From the NCBI GenBank assembly GCA_014382365.1, contig JACNJW010000053.1:62001-126000 (forward strand): a stretch of DNA of 64,000 bases, written 5' to 3'. The notes beneath the pieces were generated by a model. It was not told the DNA's origin and searched no databases. It worked only from the letters and a program-made list of their open reading frames with translations. Source of the DNA: SAR324 cluster bacterium. GTDB lineage: Bacteria > SAR324 > NAC60-12. Below are positions 26,450 to 34,955 of the stretch, in pieces. A program made the position numbers and the translations under genes. The stretch's first letter is position 1. Each line of letters begins with the position of its first letter.

Positions 26450-27559
26450 TCAATGCCAGCGGTATAATTTCAGGCCCAGCGCAAAACAAACAGCACCTAT
26501 TCCAAATAAGCTGGTTGCCGGCCCAATAACTTCTGCCAAGCCAATTCCTTCTGTGATAATTCCGCGCAGTGAATTGGCCAGCAGAGTCAGCGGAAATACT
26601 TCGACATACGGAATCACCCAGTCCGGAAAGTTATGATAACTGAAAAATATTCCGGAGAAAATCATCATCGGCATGCTGACGGCATTGATCAACCCGTTTC
26701 CACTTTGAGTGTTCTGCACCCTGCTGGAAATAAGGATGGCTATTCCAGAAAAAGCGGTGTGACCGCTGACGAAAACCAACAACAGGGCAACCAGGCTGCC
26801 TTGTATGGTGATGTCAAAATAGAAGTAGACAAAAACATAAAGAAACAGCAGCTCGGCCGCTGCGAGCATCATGCGGTTCAAAAGGTGTGAGAGCAGGAAT
26901 ATCGATTTATTCAGCGGTGTGGCAACCATCCGGCGCAGTAATTTTTTGATGCGCAGTTCAACCAAATTCCATCCAATTCCCCACAAACAGGCATTCATGA
27001 TGCTCATGGCCATCAATCCCGGCACCAGAAAGTCGATGAAACGGCTACCGACTGCAGTTATGGGGAGGACTTCCGTTTTCTGTTCAAGAGCTTCCGGTTT
27101 CTGAAATGCCGCATCAAGCAGCAGATAAGTCAGCCGTGACTCTGAATTTTGGGGATCAAATCGGTAGATCATTCCTGAATCAGGCTTGATCTCAATCCAA
27201 AGCGTTATCTGCCCGCGTTTGAGAGCAAGGACAGCCTGATCCATGGTCATCATGCGGAAACGGAAATGAGCTTGTTTTCCGGCACGGTTTTGGATTTTCC
27301 AGAACAGCGAGGAATCTGTTTGGGCTTGAGCCTCAGAGTTTCCTGTTTTCTCATACAGCCATTCCGGAAAATCTGTTGCAGCCTGGAACTGGGACGGGAC
27401 CAGTGCGATGATACGCAGGGATTCTCCTTTGTTGGCAAATGCAATGCCGAGCACCCAGGCCATCAAAACCGGAAACCCGAAAGACCAGAAGACAACTCCC
27501 GGTTCCCGGAAGAATAATTTAAACTGTGTAATGATCAGTTGTGGGAGTACTTTAATCAT
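26450..27559 (-). CDS. ABC-2 type transporter permease
   Basis: This encodes 369 residues. It has an N-terminal transmembrane helix (about 22-42), a large periplasmic domain (45-170) and five C-terminal helices (from about 175), the ABC-2 membrane architecture of the multidrug/NatB-like type. NAVSMPMMIFSGIFFSYHNFP near the end is the usual re-entrant and last-helices signature. It pairs with the ATPase encoded immediately upstream on the same strand, and their frames overlap by 8 bases. The substrate is unknown; such exporters handle drugs, lipids or polysaccharides. Confidence 0.88.
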   Translation of the reverse strand: MIKVLPQLIITQFKLFFREPGVVFWSFGFPVLMAWVLGIAFANKGESLRIIALVPSQFQAATDFPEWLYEKTGNSEAQAQTDSSLFWKIQNRAGKQAHFRFRMMTMDQAVLALKRGQITLWIEIKPDSGMIYRFDPQNSESRLTYLLLDAAFQKPEALEQKTEVLPITAVGSRFIDFLVPGLMAMSIMNACLWGIGWNLVELRIKKLLRRMVATPLNKSIFLLSHLLNRMMLAAAELLFLYVFVYFYFDITIQGSLVALLLVFVSGHTAFSGIAILISSRVQNTQSGNGLINAVSMPMMIFSGIFFSYHNFPDWVIPYVEVFPLTLLANSLRGIITEGIGLAEVIGPATSLFGIGAVCFALGLKLYRWH

Positions 27560-28472
27560 CCAGGTGCCTCCCGCTCATTGCCAGAAATAAGTCATCAAGA
27601 GTACGCCTGCGGCATTCAAGTGATTTCAGAGTTACTGCTGAAATTTTTATCAAATCCAAAAAATGCGGAAGTGTTTCTGAAATACTGTTTACTGTTAGAC
27701 GACCTTGAGCAGTTTCTGTATTCCAGCGCGAGGTCAATACGCCGGGTAGTGCTTTGACTTCCTGAGTAGAAAAATTTCCTTTGATCTCATATTCGATTAA
27801 ATCACCCTCTCCAAATTTATCCAGCAACTGCTTTAAAGAACCTTCTGCGAGAATTTCACCCTGGTTCATCATCACAATTCTCTCACAGAGAAACTCTGCT
27901 TCCTCCATGTAATGTGTAGTGAGAATCAGTGTTGATCCGCTGGATTTGAAGTCTTCCAGGATTTTCCAGAGGTCACGCCGGGCATTGGGATCGAGTCCGG
28001 TGGTAGGTTCATCAAGAATTAGAATTTTGGGACTTGGCAGAATTGCGATTCCCAGAGCAAGCCGTTGTCGCTGCCCACCGGAGAGTTGCACAACCCAAGT
28101 GCTGCGTTTGCTTTCCAGCTGAATAATTTCCAGAACCTCATTGGTGCGTTCATGGCAAAGATTGTAAAAACTTGCAAACATACCCAGTGTCTCTTCGACT
28201 GTCAAACGATCCTGAAAACGTGTTTCCTGCAGGGCCAGACCAATTTCCTTACGCAAAAAATGCTCATCTTTTTGCCAGTTTTTTCCAAGGATCTGTATGT
28301 CGCCGGAATCCGGAGTCTGTACACCTTCAATCATTTCCACCAAAGTGGTTTTGCCGGCACCGTTTGGGCCAAGCAAAGCCACCGCTTCTCCGGATTCTAC
28401 CCGCAGATTGACGTTTCGAACTGCATCAACGTCTTTGAAGGATTTGCAGACGTTCCGGACTTCAATGGTCAT
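27552..28472 (-). CDS. ABC-2 type transporter ATPase
   Basis: This encodes 306 residues. It has one ABC domain with Walker A GPNGAGKTTL (about 35-44), signature LSGGQRQRLALGIA, Walker B ILILDEPTTGLD and switch histidine in LILTTHYMEEAE. The C-terminal 75 residues form the extra domain seen in multidrug-type ATPases of the DrrA/NatA class. It overlaps the permease gene by 8 bases, so the two form one exporter. The flavin reductase gene downstream of the divergence is separated by only 14 bases upstream on the same strand, so the three could be co-transcribed. Confidence 0.92.
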   Translation of the reverse strand: MTIEVRNVCKSFKDVDAVRNVNLRVESGEAVALLGPNGAGKTTLVEMIEGVQTPDSGDIQILGKNWQKDEHFLRKEIGLALQETRFQDRLTVEETLGMFASFYNLCHERTNEVLEIIQLESKRSTWVVQLSGGQRQRLALGIAILPSPKILILDEPTTGLDPNARRDLWKILEDFKSSGSTLILTTHYMEEAEFLCERIVMMNQGEILAEGSLKQLLDKFGEGDLIEYEIKGNFSTQEVKALPGVLTSRWNTETAQGRLTVNSISETLPHFLDLIKISAVTLKSLECRRRTLDDLFLAMSGRHLDD

Positions 28473-28486
28473 AGAATTAAGTCCGT

Positions 28487-28990
28487 TCAGCCACCGTAAA
28501 AGGTTTTTTCACCAAGGTCCTTTAGCAGCAGAGTTGAGTCATCAGCACGCCCTTCCGGTTCCTGATTGACACCTGCTTCGACAACTTCTCCGACAAAAAT
28601 AGAATGGTCACCTTCCTCCACTGTTGTCACCAGTCGGCATTCGATGAAGGCAGGAGTGTTATCCAAAACCGGTGCTCCCGTACTTCCGGTTTGAAAAGGC
28701 TCCCCGCTGATATTCTGTCCGTCACGTTCTGTTGGTTTAAAAAAAGCATAGGCCGCTCCCTGCTGTCCTTTACCCAGTACATTGAGTGCAAAATTTCCTG
28801 ATGTTTTGATTATGTCATGAACCTGCGAATCGGCCTTGACACCAACAGCAACCAGTGGTGGTTTGAACGAAGCCTGTGTGACCCAGTTTACGGTTGCAGC
28901 CGAAATTCGACCATCTTTGTCTTCGGCTGTCATTACGTACAGTCCGTAGGGAATCATCCGCAAAGCGGTTTTTTTTGCATTCTCATCCAT
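28487..28990 (-). CDS. Flavin reductase-like FMN-binding protein
   Basis: This encodes 167 residues from the ATG at 28990, which has a perfect AAGGAGG six bases upstream. A longer frame to 29125 is rejected for that reason. It is a split-barrel flavoprotein of the flavin reductase-like domain: PYGLYVMTAED, ISAATVNWVTQASFKPPLVAVGVK, and NFALNVLGKGQQ are the usual segments. Such proteins reduce FMN/FAD with NAD(P)H or act as diflavin/rubredoxin partners. The C-terminus is short and has no fused domain. It lies upstream of the ABC-2 genes on the same strand. Confidence 0.9.
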   Translation of the reverse strand: MDENAKKTALRMIPYGLYVMTAEDKDGRISAATVNWVTQASFKPPLVAVGVKADSQVHDIIKTSGNFALNVLGKGQQGAAYAFFKPTERDGQNISGEPFQTGSTGAPVLDNTPAFIECRLVTTVEEGDHSIFVGEVVEAGVNQEPEGRADDSTLLLKDLGEKTFYGG

Positions 28991-29254
28991 AAAGCCTCCT
29001 TTTGAGAAAATTGAAAAAATGTTGAATCTGCAGTCTTTCAGAAATGAGTTACTCTTGTCAAGTTTAGATGATTCAAAATGTAAATGGGTAAGCCGTTTTG
29101 GGAGAGGCATGAAAGGTAGTAACAAATCCTAAATCACTCACTTTGTTAATTGCTAAAAAACAATTGTCAGACATGTGTCTGCGGAAATTTTGTGAATACA
29201 GTATAGTGCTTTGTCAGCGGATTGATTCTGCTTCCACGGTAACTTTGCAGCAAG

Positions 29255-30280
29255 TCAAGTAGTGTCAGTTGTGAGTAATATTTTACCTATGTGGGTGCTG
29301 CTCTCCATCAGTCTGTGTGCTGCTGCAGCTTCAGCGAGAGGAAACGTCTTGTGGATAATCGGGTGGACTATACCGGATTCCAGCAGTGGCCAGACATTTT
29401 TATGCATGGCTTGTGCGATTTCGGTTTTTTGTTCAACGCTGCGGGGACGCAAGGTGGAACCGGTCAAGGTTACACGCTTGAGCAGCAAAGGCAGGAAGTC
29501 CACTTCGGCTTTGCTTCCATGCATCAGAGCGATTTGCACCAACCGGCCCTCGTCGGCCAACAATTTTATGTTCTTTGGAAAGTACGGTCCGCCCACCATA
29601 TCAAGAATCACATCGACTCCGCTTCTCGTACCGGACTTTCCGAACTCAGTCAGTTTTTTTATTACTCCGGAGAAATCCTGTTCGCGGTAATTGATAGCCG
29701 CATCCGCTCCGAGATTTTCGCAGAATTCACATTTTTCCTGCGTTCCGGCTGTGGTGTAAACAGTTGCGCCAAAAGCTTTGGCGAGTTGAATTGCGGTGGT
29801 TCCGATACCACTGCTTCCGCCGTGAACCAAAAAACTTTCCCCGGACTTGAGTTGACCGCGATCAAAGACATTTGTCCAGACGGTGAAAAAAGTTTCCGGA
29901 ATTCCTGCTGCATACTCAAGTGAAATTTTTTCCGGAATCGGCAAACATATGGAGTCCGCTGCCAGGCAATACTCAGCATAACCTCCGCATGCTACGAGTG
30001 CGCAAACTTCTGATCCTAGTGCAGGCTCAGTGACGTTTTGACCTAGGCTCACTACTGTTCCGGATACTTCCAGACCCGGCACATCGCTTGCGCCTGGTGG
30101 AGGTGGATAAAGTCCTTTGCGCTGCATTAAGTCAGGTCGGTTGACTCCTGCCGCTGAAACGTGAATCAAAACTTCACCGTGTCCGGGTTCCGGAACAGGC
30201 ATCGAATCCAGTTTTAAAACATCCGGACCGCCGTGTTTTTCGATTTGAATGAATCTCATTGATTGAGGTATGTTCTTCAT
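29255..30280 (-). CDS. NADPH:quinone oxidoreductase, zinc-independent MDR family
   Basis: This encodes 341 residues. It is a medium-chain reductase of the quinone oxidoreductase/PIG3 type. It starts MRFIQIEKHGGPDVL, with GVNRPDLMQRKGLYPPPPGASDVPGLEVSG (split here only for reading) in the substrate domain, then the Rossmann motif HGGSSGIGTTAIQLAKAFGA. The zinc-binding cysteines of alcohol dehydrogenases are absent. The likely reaction is one- or two-electron reduction of quinones or enones by NADPH. The first eight residues before MRF are extra relative to relatives and the true start could be that internal Met. It is single on the minus strand. Confidence 0.9.
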   Translation of the reverse strand: MKNIPQSMRFIQIEKHGGPDVLKLDSMPVPEPGHGEVLIHVSAAGVNRPDLMQRKGLYPPPPGASDVPGLEVSGTVVSLGQNVTEPALGSEVCALVACGGYAEYCLAADSICLPIPEKISLEYAAGIPETFFTVWTNVFDRGQLKSGESFLVHGGSSGIGTTAIQLAKAFGATVYTTAGTQEKCEFCENLGADAAINYREQDFSGVIKKLTEFGKSGTRSGVDVILDMVGGPYFPKNIKLLADEGRLVQIALMHGSKAEVDFLPLLLKRVTLTGSTLRPRSVEQKTEIAQAMHKNVWPLLESGIVHPIIHKTFPLAEAAAAHRLMESSTHIGKILLTTDTT

Positions 30281-30336
30281 GAAAACTCCGAAATAAAGTA
30301 AAATTGATACAGTTTTTATAATTTCCTAAAATCGTG

Positions 30337-30876
30337 TCATTGTATTGGTAGCGGGATTTGTGTATATAATTCTTTCTTTTGCTCCAGCGTTAATAAACGT
30401 TTTTTTACGGCCAAGCCTCCACCATATCCCACAAGCTCTCCGTTACTGCCAATTATGCGGTGACAGGGAATTATGATTGCCATCGAGTTTGCACCATTTG
30501 CACTGGCAACGGCTCTGACTGCTTTTTCATTTTTAATACTTTTTGCCAACTGCAAATATGAAGACGTAGTTCCAAAAGGAACTTTCAGTAAAGCATTCCA
30601 GACGCTTTTTTGAAAATCGGTTCCTACCATTTGTAAAGGTATATCAAACTCTTTTCTGTTACCTTGAAAATATTCATCAAGTTCTGCCCTGGTTTTCTTT
30701 ATAATCTCAGAGTCATGTTCTTCAAAACCGGCTTTCAGTCCTTTTTTAATTCTCTCGTCAACAGTTGTTCTCATTTTTCTGTACCTGAAATCCAGCAGAC
30801 AAAGTTTGTCTTCAAAGGATCCTAAAATCAGTTCGCCGATTTTGGTTTTGTAATACTGGATGCAGATATGTTTCAT
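30337..30876 (-). CDS. ogt: Methylated-DNA--[protein]-cysteine S-methyltransferase
   Basis: This encodes 179 residues. It removes methyl groups from O6-methylguanine by a suicidal transfer to cysteine. IIPCHRIIGSNGELVGYGGG contains the reactive Cys138 in PCHR (137-140). VPFGTTSSY (99-107) is the DNA-binding turn, and RAVASANGAN (121-130) carries the arginine finger and recognition helix. There is no Ada DNA-binding domain at the N-terminus, so it is the Ogt form. It is a single gene; the 404-base upstream spacer is filled with repeat elements. Confidence 0.95.
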   Translation of the reverse strand: MKHICIQYYKTKIGELILGSFEDKLCLLDFRYRKMRTTVDERIKKGLKAGFEEHDSEIIKKTRAELDEYFQGNRKEFDIPLQMVGTDFQKSVWNALLKVPFGTTSSYLQLAKSIKNEKAVRAVASANGANSMAIIIPCHRIIGSNGELVGYGGGLAVKKRLLTLEQKKELYTQIPLPIQ

Positions 30877-30980
30877 GGCGGTTAGTCTTAACTGGTGTAC
30901 TGCAGTTTAAACATTAATGGTAATTTTAGCTTATATAATTAAGTTATGACTGAAGACTCCCAAAAAAACTTCTAAAATTA

Positions 30981-31060
30981 TGTCTTTTCGAGCAAAGCGA
31001 AAATCTTGTATATGTTAATCACTAATAACATAAAGATTACTCCCTTCTGTCTAAATGACA
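30981..31060. repeat. MITE-like inverted-repeat element, family B, copy 2
   Basis: An 80-base element in the ogt upstream spacer. It begins TGTCTTTTCGAGCAAAGCG and ends CTAAATGACA, whose reverse complement TGTCATTTAG matches the left end. Length and end motifs agree with copies at 3351-3432 and 37923-38004. The right arm is more eroded than the left. Confidence 0.55.
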
Positions 31061-31092
31061 AATATTGAATTATAGAATTTTAAAGAAACTGT

Positions 31093-31234
31093 CATGATTG
31101 ACTGTCCCGTAAAAAGTTATCATTCCCACGTAAGCAAGAATCCAGAAACTAATAAGTATCTAAAATAATGGATTCACGATTTCGCGGGAATGACAAACAA
31201 GTGTGTCATTTTTATTTTTTGCGAGTTCGTCATG
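31093..31234. repeat. MITE-like inverted-repeat element, family A, copy 1 (degenerate)
   Basis: This element shares with the copy at 48363-48496 the core aagtatct-aaat-atggattc, the inner arms (CATTCC...GGAATGACA) and the outer CGTAAAAAG motif. Its ends, CATGATTGACT on the left and AGTTCGTCATG on the right, are imperfect inverted repeats. It is less symmetrical than the second copy and so probably older. No coding capacity. Confidence 0.6.
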
Positions 31235-31280
31235 TTTTTTTCAAATGTGATAATCAACTAGGTGCTGTCTTCTGTTTATT

Positions 31281-32441
31281 CTAAGCAGATTTTTCGGATA
31301 GTAAATCCAGATAAACAAATACCAATAACATTAGTGATAGCACTGACAGCAGGTAAAATGGAATCACTTCTAAACCGTAATGTCTAGCTAGTACGCCCGC
31401 GAGCGAAGGGACAATTGTAACACCAAATCCCGCCGCTGCGATCTGCAAACCAATCGTATTTGCTTGATGAACCCGCCCGACTCTACTTGTGGTGTTGGAA
31501 ACCAGTCCGGGGAAGATAGGAGCAATTGCAAAGCCCACTAATCCAATTCCGAGAATTGAAGTCAATTGCCCTGAATTTGTCAGTAGCAGTCCAATCCCTA
31601 ATAGTGCTAAGGAAACGCTGAGATAAATCAGTTTTCTGTCAGCTATTCTACTCGCGTACAAACCCGCAATTATACGTCCAATTGTAAACATACCCCAATA
31701 ACTTCCAGTTATAAAGCCTGCAACTTCCGGAGCAACTCCACGGGATTCTGTCAACAGTGAATAAGTCCACAGACCCAAACCTAATTCAACACCTGTATAA
31801 AGAAAAAAAAGCAGCATACTCAACTGTGCAGGAATTATTTTCAACGTCTCGAAGAGAGTCGCATCGGTCTCTGTATGATGATCTTCAGTGCCGTTAACAG
31901 TAATTCCAATCCACATGCTCTTTGTCACAAAAAAAACCGCGGCAAGAATTGCTATTGCAAGGGAAACGACAAGATAGCCGCTTTGCCAGCGTGAAGTCAG
32001 ACTGATTCCCAGGGTCATGATTACAGGCCCTGAAGTAATTCCCACTCCAAAACTCGCATGTAACCACTGCATCATGCGGCTACTGTGGTATTTTGCGACA
32101 AAGGTATTGATTCCGGCATCAATAGCACCTGCGCCTAATCCGCTAATTGCTACAAAGATCACGAAAATCCACCAGTCGCTGGTAATTGCGTAAACAAACA
32201 AACTGCTGGCCGTGGCCGCGCAACTCAGGCTCAACAGTTTTCCGATTCCTAAACGACGCATCAGCATGCCACTCAAAAAACTGGAAAGCATGTAACCGCC
32301 CGTCCCGCAGATGAGGATGATTCCCAGGGCATCGACAGGTAAATCAAAATAGTCGCGAATACCCGGCCATGCTACACCCAACAAACCATCAGGCAAACCT
32401 AATGAGATGAAGGCAACAAACGAAATAATAATTAATCCCAT
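31281..32441 (-). CDS. Major facilitator superfamily transporter
   Basis: This encodes 386 residues with about twelve hydrophobic helices. It has the early GLPDGLLGVAWPGI segment and the loop 2-3 motif LMRRLGIGKLL, plus a second copy in the C-half (ASRIADRKLIYL). The charged loop patterns and length match small-substrate carriers of the FHS/YbjJ-like subgroups. The substrate cannot be assigned. It is single on the minus strand; the region upstream to the O-antigen ligase gene (154 bases) holds nothing recognised. Confidence 0.85.
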   Translation of the reverse strand: MGLIIISFVAFISLGLPDGLLGVAWPGIRDYFDLPVDALGIILICGTGGYMLSSFLSGMLMRRLGIGKLLSLSCAATASSLFVYAITSDWWIFVIFVAISGLGAGAIDAGINTFVAKYHSSRMMQWLHASFGVGITSGPVIMTLGISLTSRWQSGYLVVSLAIAILAAVFFVTKSMWIGITVNGTEDHHTETDATLFETLKIIPAQLSMLLFFLYTGVELGLGLWTYSLLTESRGVAPEVAGFITGSYWGMFTIGRIIAGLYASRIADRKLIYLSVSLALLGIGLLLTNSGQLTSILGIGLVGFAIAPIFPGLVSNTTSRVGRVHQANTIGLQIAAAGFGVTIVPSLAGVLARHYGLEVIPFYLLSVLSLMLLVFVYLDLLSEKSA

Positions 32442-32595
32442 AGATTATAGTGATTGTTTGACTGAGTTTAAATTAACAAATTATGTCAGGACAATGATTG
32501 TAATTTGAAGGAGTTGTTCAAAGAAGGTGTAGAGTATTTTCCAAAGGCATTGACTTGGTCGTACGTGTTAGATTTGTCTTTATCTACTCTCAGGT

Positions 32596-33897
32596 TTAAA
32601 AAATCCGTTCTTTCATTTTTTGGATTTGGCGTAAATTTAAACCCATCAAAATTAGCAGCATGGCTTGGACTTCGCCGTCACGGAAATTATTTTCAAAAAA
32701 ACCGGCCACCATGAATCCACACACACCTGCGATTGAGCCCCAGAGGATGGAGTTTTCATAGCTGAAACGCGTGGTTTGAAAAAGCGTGCTTATGCTTTGA
32801 GCTAAAAAAATGAAAAGAATGCTGAGGTATGCCAAAAAGCCGAGTAGACCGTAATTGATCCAGGTTTGCAGGTAGATATTATGCACACCAGTTGCGGCGT
32901 TATTATTGAATCTGTGACCCGTACGTTCCTTGATTAAATCTCGATATTTGGGCATGACTTTCGCGTCATTATTGTAGCCGATGCCTAACCAGAAATGATC
33001 CTTGATTGCGGCAATTCCTGTTTCCCACATCAGTATTCGATCCTGATTTGCTTTAAGCATAAAACCGCTGATGAAGCGTTGCTGGATTACTTCTACGCGA
33101 TTTGTTGGTGTGCGGATTTCAAAAGAAGGTTCACTGAATTGTGTATACAGATATGTTCCTCCAGCAAGCACCAAGATTGTAAGGGCAAGCATAATTTTCG
33201 GGGAGAGCCGAAAAAGTAGAATCGTGCCTGCCACCGCAGTTCCAAGCCAAATGCTGCGTCCCAGTGAAGCACCGATTGCGAGCAAAATTAAAATCGTAAT
33301 TGCACCTGCAATTAAGCGGGTGAAGGGATTCCAGTCACTGCAAAAAATTAGTGAGGCCAAAAGTGGAAAACAGAGCAGTAAAAAACCGCCATAAGTCAAG
33401 TGGTGCGTGAAATTTCCTTTAGCGTGGAAAACAGTGTTTTCTCCATTAGCACCCGACAAATATGGTGTGGCAAAACTTTGATCTGCCGGTCTGAACCAGT
33501 CTGCTCCAGTAAAATACTGGATGATGCCGTAAATTGAGATCAAGGCTACGAAACCAAAGAAAATCCAGAGTAAATTTTCTTCATCTATATCAACCATAAT
33601 TCCGGCTATCAGCAAAGGCAACAGCAAGCGCCAATTAGTACGCAGAGCCAGCAGGTGTTCTGTTTCATAAGCATTCAGCAGTCCGGAAAGTACTGCAGCA
33701 GCCATGTAAAATAAAATGGCCCATAAAAATGGATTCTCGAGTTGTGAAAATTGACGGAATTCTATCCAGCTTATCATGGTCAGCAAATACAGAATTGAGA
33801 TTGAGGCATCAATACCTGCAATGCTGAAAGTGCTGAAGATGAATAAAAGGTAAAGGAAAACTCGGTTCCAGTTTTTTGCGGAAAAAAAGCTACTCAT
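32596..33897 (-). CDS. O-antigen ligase-like membrane protein (WaaL/PglL superfamily)
   Basis: This encodes 433 residues with about ten to twelve transmembrane helices and one large periplasmic loop (about 270-345). GVHNIYLQTWINYGLLGFLA, directly after the loop, is the typical PF04932 H-x-x-x-L segment with the conserved histidine. These enzymes join lipid-linked glycans to lipid A-core or proteins at the periplasmic face. No other surface polysaccharide gene is adjacent, so the glycan is unknown. Its start overlaps the gpsA end by 4 bases, which is an unrelated partner. Confidence 0.82.
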   Translation of the reverse strand: MSSFFSAKNWNRVFLYLLFIFSTFSIAGIDASISILYLLTMISWIEFRQFSQLENPFLWAILFYMAAAVLSGLLNAYETEHLLALRTNWRLLLPLLIAGIMVDIDEENLLWIFFGFVALISIYGIIQYFTGADWFRPADQSFATPYLSGANGENTVFHAKGNFTHHLTYGGFLLLCFPLLASLIFCSDWNPFTRLIAGAITILILLAIGASLGRSIWLGTAVAGTILLFRLSPKIMLALTILVLAGGTYLYTQFSEPSFEIRTPTNRVEVIQQRFISGFMLKANQDRILMWETGIAAIKDHFWLGIGYNNDAKVMPKYRDLIKERTGHRFNNNAATGVHNIYLQTWINYGLLGFLAYLSILFIFLAQSISTLFQTTRFSYENSILWGSIAGVCGFMVAGFFENNFRDGEVQAMLLILMGLNLRQIQKMKERIF

Positions 33898-34955
33898 TTT
33901 TGTTGATTAGCATGGACTGTGTTATTGTTTAAATTTGGAAAAAACATCACTTCTTCATCTGGACGCTCACGTTCCAACAGTTGTTGCAAAGCCTGAACAC
34001 AGGAAATTCCTTGGTGTAGAACTTGGAAAACGGCACTGCAAAGCGGCATTTCAATTAGGTGACGTTCTGCTAACTCATGAATGGAAACTGCATTGAGGAC
34101 ACCTTCAGCAACAGCACCATCCGGTGGCAGGCATTCTTCCAGTGAAAATCCACGACCCAGTTTTTCACCAAGATTATGATTTCTGGAAAGATTTCCCGTT
34201 GCAGTCAAAACCAGATCTCCAATTCCTGACATACCCATAAACGTCTCTGGAGAACCTCCCATTTTAGTGCCGAGGCGTGTCATTTCTGCAACACCTCTAC
34301 AGATCAGGGCCGCACGTGCATTCAGTCCCAACTGCATGCCGTCAGCAATTCCGGATGCAATGGCAATCACATTCTTGATAGCACCCCCCAGTTGAACGCC
34401 GACAAGATCTGTGCTGCGGTAAAGACGAAATCGGTCAGAATGAAAGCATTTTTGCAGCAGGTTGCCTGCGGTTTCATCTTTACAGGCCAGCACTGCAGCA
34501 GAAGGTAAATCTAAAGCAACTTCGTGGGCAAACGTTGGACCTGAAAGAATTGCTATTTGAGGCAGGTTGCCAAGTTCTTCCGCATATATTTCGCTCATCA
34601 AGGCCAGTGAATGTTGCTCAATACCTTTGCTGAGAATGAGCAGAATATGTTCTGCACAAATCTGGGGCCGCATCTTTTTAGCAATTTCGCGGGTGAAATG
34701 TGATGGAGGTGTAGCGACAAGAATTCTGGAATTTCGGACTACCTCTAGCAAATCGGTATTGGCATCAAGCGTTTCCGGAAGCGGGATATCAGGCAAAAAT
34801 TGAGGGTTGAGATGATTATCGTGGATATTATTTGCTGTTTCAACCTCATGACACCAAAGCTGGACCGAACTCCCGTTCAGGACGAGTAGTCTCGCCAACG
34901 CTGTACCCCAGGCTCCAGCTCCTATCACACCAATTTTAAAGCCCTCAGACCTCAT
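33894..34955 (-). CDS. gpsA: Glycerol-3-phosphate dehydrogenase [NAD(P)+]
   Basis: This encodes 353 residues from the ATG at 34955, giving MRSEGFKIGVIGAGAWGTAL with the Rossmann motif at 10-20. A frame starting at 34982 is longer but would lie deep inside argH. The enzyme reduces dihydroxyacetone phosphate to sn-glycerol 3-phosphate for phospholipids. Conserved segments are LLILSKGIE, ILSGPTFAHEVALDLPSAAV, GGAIKNVIAIASGIADGMQLG (with the catalytic lysine) and TATGNLSRNHNLG. It overlaps the argH stop by 11 bases. The tail after about residue 330 is longer than usual and Asn-rich. Confidence 0.95.
   Translation of the reverse strand: MRSEGFKIGVIGAGAWGTALARLLVLNGSSVQLWCHEVETANNIHDNHLNPQFLPDIPLPETLDANTDLLEVVRNSRILVATPPSHFTREIAKKMRPQICAEHILLILSKGIEQHSLALMSEIYAEELGNLPQIAILSGPTFAHEVALDLPSAAVLACKDETAGNLLQKCFHSDRFRLYRSTDLVGVQLGGAIKNVIAIASGIADGMQLGLNARAALICRGVAEMTRLGTKMGGSPETFMGMSGIGDLVLTATGNLSRNHNLGEKLGRGFSLEECLPPDGAVAEGVLNAVSIHELAERHLIEMPLCSAVFQVLHQGISCVQALQQLLERERPDEEVMFFPNLNNNTVHANQQK

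Noticed and set aside
28991..29125. Longer N-terminus for the flavin reductase
   Set aside because: The internal ATG at 28990 has a perfect AAGGAGG; the upstream extension is a non-conserved sequence containing the probable leader.
32505..32714. 69-codon plus-strand frame over the 3-prime end of the O-antigen ligase gene
   Set aside because: It overlaps the ligase gene on the opposite strand and shows no independent coding features.
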